Origin: Acanthococcus lagerstroemiae
Lineage: Eukaryota; Arthropoda; Insecta; Hemiptera; Eriococcidae
Reading direction: 5' to 3'
DNA length: 64,000 nt
Assembly (NCBI GenBank): GCA_031841125.1
Contig: CM063110.1
Coordinates: 33,991,214 to 34,055,213, forward strand
Position numbers and translations under genes: made by a program. The notes below the pieces were generated by a model. The model made no database searches and was not told where the DNA came from. It saw nothing but the letters and a program-made list of their open reading frames with translations. How positions within the stretch are numbered: position 1 is the first letter of the stretch; each line of letters opens with the position of its first letter. Positions 24,700 through 35,400 of this stretch are shown in pieces.

Positions 24700-25160
24700 T
24701 TTTTCCGAGAGTCGGTGCGTGGTGGAGTGGTACACATGCTCGCTTTGCAATCCTTGCATCTCTGGTTTGAATCCCACCACCGCACGAAAAAGCCAGTGAT
24801 ATTCGAATCCCGCGAACACAGCGACTACAGTATTAATCGAGGTGGAAGATAGCGTGTCCTGTAACCCCCGGTCAGTTCGAACGAACAAGACACTACAATC
24901 GCAGGGCGTGTTACCACCAGATCTAAACGACTTGATACTGTCGTGTGCACGTCGTGGCCAGCTTACTTAACGTCGTGAAACATGTGGCTAGTAAGCGAAC
25001 TGCGGCTGCACTCTTCGGCCCATAGAAGGAAAACTCTAACGCAACAAATCGCGGGGAAAGCAACGACAAACTACCCCGACTAACCTGCTCAGGAAAGTCG
25101 CGCGTCAGAAATCGCGAACACCAACATCCGGCATTGGATACGGCACCTAGACAGGTAGAT
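24700..25160 (+). repeat. tRNA-like head with GC-richer body, possible SINE
   Basis: At about 24715-24785 there is a tRNA-like stretch: GCGTGGTGG at the 5' side, an A-box-like GGAGTGGTACACATG, a B-box-like GGTTTGAATCC and a closing CCACCACCGC that nearly pairs with the start. About 370 bases of GC-richer sequence follow, ending with a segment that matches 23571-23615. A decayed tRNA gene followed by unrelated sequence is the alternative. No poly(A) or target-site duplication was found. Confidence 0.4.
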
Positions 25161-25566
25161 AAGACTTTTTTCGATGACAAGCGAACGCGTCACGAGCGAC
25201 GAATGAAAGAATAAGCATGGTGGCTGGGCACACTTATACGAAGTTCACGGATCCCTAATGGGCCCTGTTCCCACAAACTTAAAGCCTTTTCTCATGCCGC
25301 CTCGATTCTTAACGATGTAAGTTACAAGATAACACACGTTTTACAACCGTGTAGGAATTTAGTTGCCTTGCGTAACTAAATATACATTCATCATAGATAA
25401 GATATTTCAGAGCAAAAAACTTCTATTGGTTCCACAACACATTCCTAAGAAACTATAAGAACACAAACTCGAGCTCAACAAATACTGGTATCACAAAAGG
25501 TAGGCTTCGAATTTCCACTTTATGTAACAACGTTTCTGTTTTTCAGCGTCGAATTCCAAATACTCT

Positions 25567-26343
25567 TCAGTAAACGCCTCCACTCTGAAATGAAAAAGAA
25601 TAGTATGAAAATGTATAAAAATGTTTGTTTCAAATGAATTTGCTCCTGTAATAAAGCCAAACGTTTCAGATAATTCTTCAACTCATTAATAAATCAGCCA
25701 TTTACATTAATCGCATTTATTTCAGCTTCATCTAAAGGTCGTCTTCGATATTTCAAAGGTAGTTGGAAATCTTCCAAAGTGGGACGAGTGCTCATTTGTT
25801 TGGAAACATTCGACTGATTCGGTATGTTCTTTGTTGAACCTTCAAAAGAAAATTCAAAAATCAGTTGGCACCTCAGCTGGAATACAGATTTTTCAAAGCA
25901 GTTATAATTTAATAATCATACTTTGATCGGGGACTCCTTTCCGGAATCTGATGAGTGGTGTGTGAGGTTTGACGGTCTAAAATCAAGGTGAACGTAATTA
26001 TTAGTACGTACCGAATATAAACTGCAATGAAAACGAATAATAAAATTAAATGTCAAAGGTATGGCACATGATCAAAATTTTTACTTTGATAATGCTCATC
26101 TTCGAGAAAAACAAACATAACTACTCCAAAACTGCCAGATAATCTTTCCAAAAAATAGTGATTCGGGGAAGAGGCGGCATGCAAAACTTTTATTGCAAAC
26201 AGTACTTGAACCTTCGTCTCTTAACAAGTTGTAGATTACATTACTGGCAACAATACTAAAATAAAAATACCACATTCCAATGAAATAACCGATGTTACCT
26301 GAATGTATCTTCTAGAAATGACCGTAAAGTTATTTGCGTTCAT
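25567..26343 (-). CDS. KGD4: KGD4/MRPS36-type 2-oxoglutarate dehydrogenase component
   Basis: Minus-strand exons: 26343-26299 (ATG, 15 codons), 25976-25922, 25839-25706 and 25584-25567 (TGA at 25569-25567). Phases 0, 1 and 0 agree at all three GT-AG introns, giving 83 residues. Two family signatures are present: VKPHTPLIRFRKG near the N terminus and PLKYRRRPLDEAEI followed by a terminal GG motif (INSGGVY), matching the human protein's VKPHTPLIRF and PQKYRRK-to-GGPE ends. The family was first filed as a mitochondrial ribosomal protein. It is now known to tether the E3 dihydrolipoamide dehydrogenase to the E1-E2 core of the 2-oxoglutarate dehydrogenase complex in the mitochondrial matrix. The basic N terminus (ISRRYIQ) fits import. 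It is shorter than the ~103-residue human protein in the middle. It converges with SMOC and diverges from WDR33. Confidence 0.9.
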
Positions 26344-26582
26344 TATTATGGACTGAACTTCTTTCAATAAAGGAATACTATTATCCTATAATTATGAGCA
26401 ATGAGTACGAATATATAGAATCTGAAAACAAAATCGCATGAAAATAAATGAATGAGGAAACGAAGAAGTGGAAAATAAATTCAATAGCTTACAACGACTA
26501 GTATTTGAAAGTTTAGCATTTTACTTGATTCAACTGATAATTCTGATAAGAATATTATTGGAGAATTCTATCGCAACAGCGT

Positions 26583-26880
26583 ACCGCGTAGTATTTGGCA
26601 TCGACGGGCGCAGTGTGAATCAAAATGGCGGATGACTATACCCATGTTTACAGTGCTCTATCGCAGGTCGCAGCTTCAGCGCATCAGCGCAAGAAGCCCT
26701 GTGTTGTTAGGGCTCTATAGTTTCACCTGGGTATACTAAGCCACCATTTTGGTTCATACTGCGCCCGTCGATGCCGAATTGACTACGCGATACGCTCCGC
26801 ATAGTCGGATTCGACATCCACGGGCGCAGTATGAACCAAAATGGCGGCTTAGTATACCCAGGTGAAACTATAGAGCCCTA
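26583..26880. repeat. Foldback repeat with YY1-like words
   Basis: Arms 26708-26773 and 26815-26880 are reverse complements over 66 bases with two mismatches, around a 41-base loop that is itself partly palindromic. A third, diverged copy of one arm lies at 26583-26633. The arms contain AAAATGGCGGC (26838-26848, and AAAATGGCGG at 26622-26631), which matches the YY1/Pho core. It sits about 0.25-0.5 kb upstream of the KGD4 start codon. A foldback/MITE-type element is the simplest reading. Confidence 0.75.
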
Positions 26881-27325
26881 GTGTTGTATGTAATATGCAT
26901 TATCTAATATGTATGCATGCACGTATGCACTATGCAGTCAGCCGAAAGTTGAAAGCCGTATTTAGCCAAATCCGAAATCCATCAAAAAGCCAAAGTCAGC
27001 TTTTCACAATCCAAGAATATCAAGGCAATAGCTGAAAGCTGAAAGCTGTATTGAAGCGTATCTCATCGTCAGTCAAGACTCAAGAGTTTAAGCCAAAAGC
27101 GGAAGCAAGAGAGCAAGACGAAGAGTCGATCACAGAGTTGGCGCTTGGCGCTGCGAAGGAGGCTATTTTATGTAATGTATTTAAGGACCTTTTTCCTGTA
27201 TCAGATACGTTGACTTGAATACGCACTTCCTAGAATTAATTAGAACGGACCTTAACTGCAGGAATTTTAGAAGAAGCTAGGCAAAACTTACTGCCATACT
27301 TAATTTCTTCGAATTTCCAACTCGA

Positions 27326-27333
27326 TGACGTCA
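27326..27333. promoter_or_regulatory. Perfect CRE-type palindrome TGACGTCA
   Basis: An isolated CREB/ATF consensus in the divergent KGD4-WDR33 interval, about 1 kb upstream of KGD4 and 2.2 kb upstream of the WDR33 ATG. One such 8-mer per window is close to chance, so function is only a possibility. Confidence 0.2.
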
Positions 27334-29486
27334 TGATAACAGGACCTTCTTGTCTCTTGTCTTTTGTTACGATCGTTGCATCTCACTTCAGTTTCGCCAT
27401 ATCCTGAATGTTTTCAATGATTTTTGACAACAGTATAACAGTAAATATTTCAATTCATTAATTTTCTGAAGCAGTTTTAGTTTTACGTGAAAATGTCGGT
27501 TTTAATGTGTTACGTTGGTTGAAACGATGTTGTAATAAAGCAACCCAAGATTCACTACTTGAATGCATCTTTCTATGTACTCGGACATTCCGTCGAATTA
27601 AACGCCAATTTCACAAAATACAGTCATCTTCCTGCCTTGTCAATGAGGAATAAATATACGGTTGTAACCTTCTTTCGACTGAGTTGAGGTTCATTCTCTG
27701 TTTGAAAGAGAATTAAAATCCCCATTACTGGTCTGCCGCTTTATTTTATTTTCTAGCAGGTAAATTAAGGCATGAAATCAACTTCAATACTTGGTTTTTG
27801 CCTCTTCTTTATTACGAATAAAAGTACGATCTTATTTTAATTTAACTCATAGATTTCGTATTTATAGTATCTATTAATTCTACAAGTTGTATTCTGAAGG
27901 TGTAAAGTATGTTATACACTGTACATCAAATTATGTGCACGATGGCTCAATTCCATCTCGTTGAGAAGTCATGGATCAATTGCACACTGCTCTGAGGTCG
28001 GTCACGTTGAAAGATCACGAAGCATTATTCATTGTACTTAGTAACCAAAATGACCCATACTTTAGTTGTAAAAGTGTAGCCACCATGTCAGGCTCTGGTA
28101 ACTGAGACAATTTAACAGAAACAACTCCAGATTCTTCGTTCGATGCTGCAGTATAACGTCGCATTTGGCTATTTATTATGCTAATTTTATGCTAGTGTGT
28201 GATAATTGTATGTTATACGACTTCAATTTGCAGCTGCATCACCATTGTGACTTGGGACTCACCTAACATGAAAGCATATTTCAAGTATTCAATTTCAAAT
28301 TTAACTCGGTTCATCGTTGGAAACGTATCTAATTCTGCTTTGTAATCTAGATGAGAACATGTTCTCTTGTTTGTAAAATTGGAAATAAATTGAAATTCAT
28401 ATTTTACTATCAGGATGCCATGAAATGTTAATTCCTCATTCCTATTATTGCAATGAGAGGCTTGCAAATGTACTTTCATGGAATCAGTTCGGGTGATGTC
28501 TTTTCAAATCATTTCTGGATCAGGGAAAACAAGCGTTTGGAGTGATGATGTGTTTTACCTTAATTGTTACTACTACGTTTACTTATTCTTCGGAATAGAT
28601 CTGTGGTTGTTTAAGCTGCAGTTGGGAAATTGTTAACACCAAATATTTGCTGTGCCCCTATCGCTTTCAGATTGAGATCATATAACAGATTTGACGTGTT
28701 GGATGGCACTGATAAGTTCTTTTAAGAATGTGCTAGAGAAGTGGAAAGTTTATTGATTCGTTCGTTTTGTCGTACTCGTAGATTTTTGATGGAAAAAATT
28801 ACGAGTTACGTCGACTAACGAGAGGGTGGTGAAAATGTATTTTTATGTAATATAAAGTGTAAATTTGTTTTATTTTACTCGTATGACTGTACGGTGGTGG
28901 CTTTTTTCTCTATTTCGGGAAATCTGAAGTAGCATGCTGAATTATCTCATCTTGGTCAAAGAAACCGTTGAGTAAATGAATACCAGTGCCATTTTTTAAA
29001 ACTGTGTCAAGGTTCATTTGTTCCCAGATGGTTATAACGCGCTTCTACCAGACAGTTCTTGGAAGCTTGAAGTACATCATGGGTGTACATCTCGTTGACG
29101 TAGAACACTCATGAGGTTTCTTCAGCACGTAGACTCGGGGAAGTGCGACTAGTTTTAACCGAAGGGCTAAAATTAGATCATAATAACAAACTCAAAATGA
29201 CCTCACATCTATATTTATCATCAGTCGATTTACACGTTTAAACTGTTAGCGAATCAACTCGAATATGAATCTTATCTAAATTAACCGTGGATAATTCTTC
29301 ATTGACCTGAAGAATGTGGAGTTCTAGAGTGACCCCTTGCTTGTTTCCTCTCTAAGCCCCCAACGTGGGTTCCTCAGTCAACCCAGTCATAACCTTACGT
29401 ACTTCAGTAAATTGAAATGATAAAATACTTGATCTATTACGAATACATTTGAGTGATGAACTCGTTTTTTCTTCTTTTGATGCAGA

Positions 29487-32400
29487 ATGTCAGCCGTTAC
29501 AAACATCAACATACCCCCAATGTCGTACTCCGGCGATCTTCAAAGTCATTTCGACAGTAACGCCCGGTTTATGACCGAGCCACCTCCAGGACATGTGGAC
29601 AATTCATTCCAGGAGCTTCCGAACCACGTGCAGGGAGCGGAGAAAGGCGAAGATAAGCGACAAAAAGAACAAATGCAAGAGTCGCTACAAATTCAGCAAA
29701 TTCAAGTCGAGCAGTCTCAAATGGCTCCTCAGCCGTATCAGTTTCAGGGACCGATGCCGCTGCAGCTGAAATACGCATTTCGCCCCGGACAGAAGCCCTC
29801 ATTCCCAACCATCGGCGATCCCGATTTTGACGGTCGGAGGCTGAGAAGGACCACGATGCGGAAAACGGTCGATTATAATGCGGCTATTATCAAAGAACTG
29901 GAGGTAAATGCTGGAAAACTGGTTTGAAACAGCCTGAATTGGAGTGCACTGTCTTCCTATCTACTAAATCGCCAATTGAAGTAGCGGGTTTATGACAGAA
30001 CCATCTTGATTGGTGGGGCAATATCAGTGATTCAAATTAATGGAGGGGTTCGAGCCCCAGCACCCAACCATTCATATTGAAAAAAACAAATCTGTAACAG
30101 GTATTCGAGTTTCTAGAAGGTAGGAAGAATATTGGACAATGCCCATCTCCATTCCCACCTCGGGGCAAGATGGCCGGCGTTCTGGTATCAAAATATTAAT
30201 GAACACTAATTTAATTCGTCATCCTTTTTGCTATGACTCCATGGGACAAGGATGCTTTTGTCTGTTGGAGGAACAGAATTTTGTCTTGGGGAAGTGGGAA
30301 GGCAGGGCTTGAACTTCACTAAGTATCTAACTGACCAGGAACTAGACTGTCGTATATCTATGATACGTGGCCTCCAGTATCTTACTTTTCAACTAGGTTT
30401 CTTTTGAGAGGAGCATTTTCAAACAGCCTCCTAACTTTTATGACCATGATTTCTTATTTTTCAACTCTGATATTTTCCGATGAACTTCATTAGTTTTTAC
30501 TGAAATGATACTGAAATTCCAATCTGTATCGAAATTTAAGTATAACTTACTCTCAAAAGCGGAGATCTAATGAAATTTGTAGGGAAGGGGGTTGAATTCC
30601 AGCATTCCAACAGTTCGTTCAGAAGTATGTAAACAGACCTGTGGACTGTAATCGGTTTCCTGTGGTCAGCAGAAAAGTTGGACAGTGTAAAATACCCCTG
30701 GAGGGCTCCAGGTCTTGGAAAATATAACCTTCCGGACTCTATTCCATCTTCTTAGCCTGCAGTTCTGTTTGGTCACTTCTAACTCATGAGTTTTATTGCA
30801 GAATCGTCTATGGCAACGAGACTTCCGAGATCGTGAACACCTTCAGCCTGATGTCCTATACGTACCTCATATTCTTCCCCCTCCTAGTTACCGTGAGAAT
30901 CCGTTCAACGCAGTGACCACTCGATTCGTTAAAACAGCCACTAATAAAGTCAGGTGTCCTGTATTTTGTCTTGCCTGGACCCCGGAAGGTCGTCGACTCA
31001 TCACAGGAACTTCGAGCGGCGAATTTACTTTGTGGAACGGACTGACCTTCAACTTTGAAACCATTTTACAGGTACGCTTTGCTCATTATCAAGTATCTTA
31101 CCCGGTGTATATGGTGTTGGATTGTGGACTTGAACTTAATTTCAATTCTAGGCTCATGACTGTCCGGTACGGACTATGGTGTGGTCGAATAACGAACTAT
31201 GGATGCTGACCGGGGACCACTCTGGCTTCATCAAGTATTGGCAGTCGAATATGAATAATGTGAAAATGTATCAGGGACATAGAGAAGCAGTTCGTGGTGT
31301 TAGGTTGGTACCTCTTGGTGTATTCATAACCTGCAGCTCTTTTTCGCGAGGAAATTTCCGGATCTGAGATAGACGATCAGTCAGCAGAACAGCCAATAGA
31401 ACGATAACTTTGTCCTCCGCTGGTTCCTTTAACGCCATCTCTGGGAGAGAAATAATTTTAAGATTGGAGACGCAGAGGTGATAAGCCTAGCCATAGCCAC
31501 TAGCCTTAGCTTAAAACCATTAGCCAAGCAATTTTGGTCTGGATCAGCTAGCTGTTGAAGAAAGATGTAAACATTAGCAAATCTGTTACTTTTTTCTGAA
31601 TTGCTAATAAAAAGCTGATGCGGCTTTGTCGCTGTTGGCGTTTTGTTATCCTGAATTCTGGACATCTGAAGTTTCTGAACAAAGTCATATAGATACACCA
31701 AGTCGTTCGACTCTCCATTTAACCAATGTTAAACTTCGTATGTTACGATAATTTATCCCGATAGCAGCGCTGGCAGCGTTCGACTGCCGCGAAATCAATG
31801 CAAACGTTGGGAGCCCTAACAAGGTTTTGCGTTTATCTCAATAACGGTCGAGTTTTATGAAAAAGTGAAAAGAACAAAATTTATTCTACCTGTTATTTTC
31901 TATCAGGTAAGATCAGTTTCAAAATTTTACCCATACAAATTTCGAATTTACTCGCATTCGATGGGAAATTCCAAGGTGAACAAATTTAGCTCTTTCCAAT
32001 TTTTCATCAAAATTGATAGTTTTTGAGCTAATCCGCAAAAACGTAAAAATGTCCATATTCGCGCAATGCAACCAAAGGAGTTCAGCGATAGCAGCGCGCT
32101 GGCATGACGGCAGAACGCGGAAACGCGCTAGTCGTCTAACTTGGTGTATCTAACTATCTATATGACTTTGTTTCTGAACCTGATCCGTTTCCGCTCCTTA
32201 AGCGCTCGTTTCGTTTTATGTAGGACTTAGCTCTTAGCCATTAGCTGTTTGAGCCTTAAGCATTAGTCGTTAGCCAGCCATTCAGTGGCTTCAACTGTTA
32301 ACTTTATCGCTTAGCCTTATTAGTCAAGGTCATTAGTTCTTGACTTCTGTTTTACCTTTTCCGAATAGCTTATCACCTCTGCTAAGACGTACAGGTACAG

Positions 32401-35400
32401 ACAATCAGTGATTATAGATAACTAGATAATAATAATTCATGGGTGTCTAGATACAAGACAATAGGTTGGTAAACATGTAAATAGGTAAACAGATAGAGAT
32501 AATGATAATAAAAGTGATATACAGGGTCATTTTTAATAATTAGCGCAATTAAGAATGCGTATACAGCACGTTAGAGTGCGCGCTTGCAAACAGAGTTTGA
32601 AAGCCAAACGATAAAACTTTCGCTTTTGACTTTTTCGGCTTCATTTAGCTTTCAGATTTTGCTTTCATTAGCTTCCAGAAATCGATTGGCTTTTGGCCTT
32701 TAGCTTTCAGCTTTCGACTTTTTCTCTTTTTCCCTCATTATCAACAACAAAGTCATATAGATACACCAAGTCGTTCGACTCTCCATTTAACCAATGTTAA
32801 ACTTCGTATGTTACGATAATTTATCCCGATAGCAGCGCTGGCAGCGTTCGACTGCCGTGAAATCAATGTAAACGCTGGGAGCCCTAACAAGGTTTTGCGT
32901 TTATCTCAATAACGGTCGAGATTTATGAAAAAGTGAAAAGAACAAAATTTATTCTACCTGTTATTTTCTATCAGGTAAGATCAGTTTCAATATTTTACCC
33001 ATAAAAATTTCGAATTTACTCGCATTCGATGGGAAATTCCAAGGTGAACAAATTTAGCTCTTTCCAATTTTTCATCAAAATTGATAGTTTTTGAGCTAAT
33101 CCACAAAAACGTAAGAATGTCCATATAAGCGCAATGCAACCAAAGGAGTTCAGCGATAGCAGCGCGCTGGCATGACGGCAGAACGCGGAAACGCGCTAGT
33201 CGTCCAACTTGGTGTATCTATATGACTTTGATCAACAAGATCACGAATTTCTGGGAAAAGCTAAATAAAAAGCTGTATGATAAAACTTTGGCTTTTCGCT
33301 TTTGGCTTTTCAGCTTTTATTTACCTTTTGGATTTCGCTTTCAGCTTCCAGAAATTGTTTGACGTTTGGCTTAAAACTTTCAGCTTTAAAAAAACTTTCA
33401 AACTTTGCCTGCAAATACATGTGGTGTCACGTGACACTGTATGTATTTGCAGGCGCTCAACGCGCAGTCTGATGTACGGTATACGCATTTTTAACAGCGC
33501 TAGTTAAAAATGACCCTGTAATTCAAAGATACGTACATCGCCGTACACTCCACCAAGTGAAGATATAGATACGATACAATAGGTAGATTGATAAGTAACT
33601 CGATCGATATAATAATAATAATATAATATGTTTCAATATTACTGAAGATCCGTGCTTATTAAGAGCCTCCCTCCAGTGCCAACAATGGTCTGTGAAGTTT
33701 ATTGTGAATTGTTGGTCCATCTTGATAACTTTTTTGTATCAAAAAAATAATCCAAATAAGTAAAAAATACGTAAGAATATTAATAATAAAAAAAAAAAAA
33801 AAAAAAAAGTAAATAAAGAATAAATAATGCTAAATATAAATTGATAGACAGCCACATGATTCCTGAGTATCCACCTTTTGCTTAATTGTAAATTTCTTCT
33901 ACCATGAGAGAGGTCAATGCTGATAAATAGATGTAGGCATATGCTAGAAATAAGTGTATAAGTGAGATACTTAATGAATCCGACACTCAAGCAAGCAGGT
34001 ATCGGTTGGTTATAAGGCAGAGCTCACCCTGATGTCGAGTGATGGTCAAAAGAAGCTGAAATGAGAAACCAGGTTCGGTTAGAATGTCTGTGTAAAACTC
34101 CGGATGAATTATGAATTGCCTGTTGTCTTTGAAAAAAAAAACAAAAAACAGAAAGCATGGTTTGATTCCCCTGAAGAATTAAACCATGCTTTGTGCTTTT
34201 CAAATGATCTGATAATTCTGCTGCAAGGAATCGTACTCTATTTCTTACATACATTGTTAATTTTAGGATTTAGAGACAGTCACAGGAACGCAGATGAAAT
34301 TGAGAGCTTGAAGTATAAAAACTGATTACTTCGTTTGTGTTGATTTCAGTTTTAGTCCTACCGATAGTAAATTTGTATCCTGCTCGGACGACGGAACCGT
34401 TCGGTTGTGGGATTTTACTACTTGCAACGAAGAAAGAATATTTAGAGGTATGGTTAACGCAGCATTAGGCAATTCCGTTATTGGTCTATTCCATCCCGAT
34501 TGTATTTTAATTCTGCACTAAATTTCGCAGGTCACGGCGCAGACGTAAAATGTGTGCACTGGCATCCGTACAAGAGTTTAGTCGCTTCAGGTAGCAAAGA
34601 TAATCAGCAGCCAGTTAAATTATGGGATCCTAGGTCTGGAAAATCAATTGCTACGATGTAAGTGGACCTACATTAAGCACGCAGTTTTTCGGTTTTGCAG
34701 ATTCGGTTTACCAAGTACATTCGTTTTGTTTCCAGACACGCTCACAAAGCAACTGTGATGGATATAAAATGGAATCAGAATGGTAACTGGGTGGCTACCG
34801 CATCCAGAGATCACCTAATTAAATTATACGATATTCGTAATCTCAGCACAGATATGCAAGTCTTCCGTGGACATAAAAAAGAAACCAGTGTCGTCGCGTG
34901 GCATCCTCAGCACGAAGGGCTGATGTGCAGTGGCGGTTCTGACGGGTCGATTCTATTTTGGCATGTCGGGTGCGTGACGGATAATCTTGAAATTTAGCTG
35001 ATTTCGTGTGGTGTATAGGTTTGTTCATTGGCTGTGCTTGTGTTGGCAGGACTCCGAAAGAGGTGGCTGCGATTGATCAGGCTCATGACAGTATTGTGTG
35101 GGCGCTGGCATGGCACCCGCTCGGGCATATACTGTGTTCCGGCTCCAATGACCATTCGTGCAAATTTTGGACGAGGAATCACCCGGGTGATCCGATGCGT
35201 GATAAGTATAATCTGAACACATTCCCTGCTAGTATACTGGGATTCGAGGAGTACGAAGATGGTAATTTTACTTATTCGTGACTGTAATTATTGATGTTTG
35301 TGTCTGTTCGTGGAAGAGTGCATGCGGATGCAGAGGTGGCGATGTAAGGAAGCGTGGAGGCAAGCCTCTTCCCAAGCTCACCTGAACCTCTTTAGTGAAT

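Larger units (their letters stand above)
22095..25566. other. Intergenic region between convergent SMOC and KGD4
   Basis: It starts with the SMOC 3' UTR; no AATAAA is seen close to the stop. Then come a ~280-bp tandem repeat (22270-23390), an 11-bp-period minisatellite (23393-23560), unassigned sequence, and a tRNA-like/SINE-like segment from about 24700. The words around 23571-23615 and 25105-25155 match (catc-ggatacgg-acct), pointing to another dispersed repeat. Confidence 0.55.
26344..29486. other. Divergent intergenic region between KGD4 and WDR33
   Basis: It should hold both promoters. It contains a foldback repeat (26583-26880), a stretch rich in AAGCTGAAAGC/AGCCAAA words (about 26940-27160) resembling the interior of a MITE at 32.6-33.4 kb in inverse orientation, and a perfect TGACGTCA (27326-27333). 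A splice acceptor (ttgatgcag) directly precedes the WDR33 start codon, so at least one non-coding WDR33 exon must lie here; I could not place it. Confidence 0.55.

Noticed and set aside
24715..24785. Functional tRNA gene on the plus strand
   Set aside because: The outer stem nearly closes but the T stem does not pair and the anticodon arm is poor; treated as a tRNA-like head of a repeat.
28213..28479. 88-codon minus-strand ORF upstream of WDR33
   Set aside because: No recognisable motif, no splice or promoter context, AT-rich codons typical of chance ORFs.
30040..30065. B-box-like GGTTCGAGCCCC in WDR33 intron 1
   Set aside because: No A box at the right distance and no tRNA fold.
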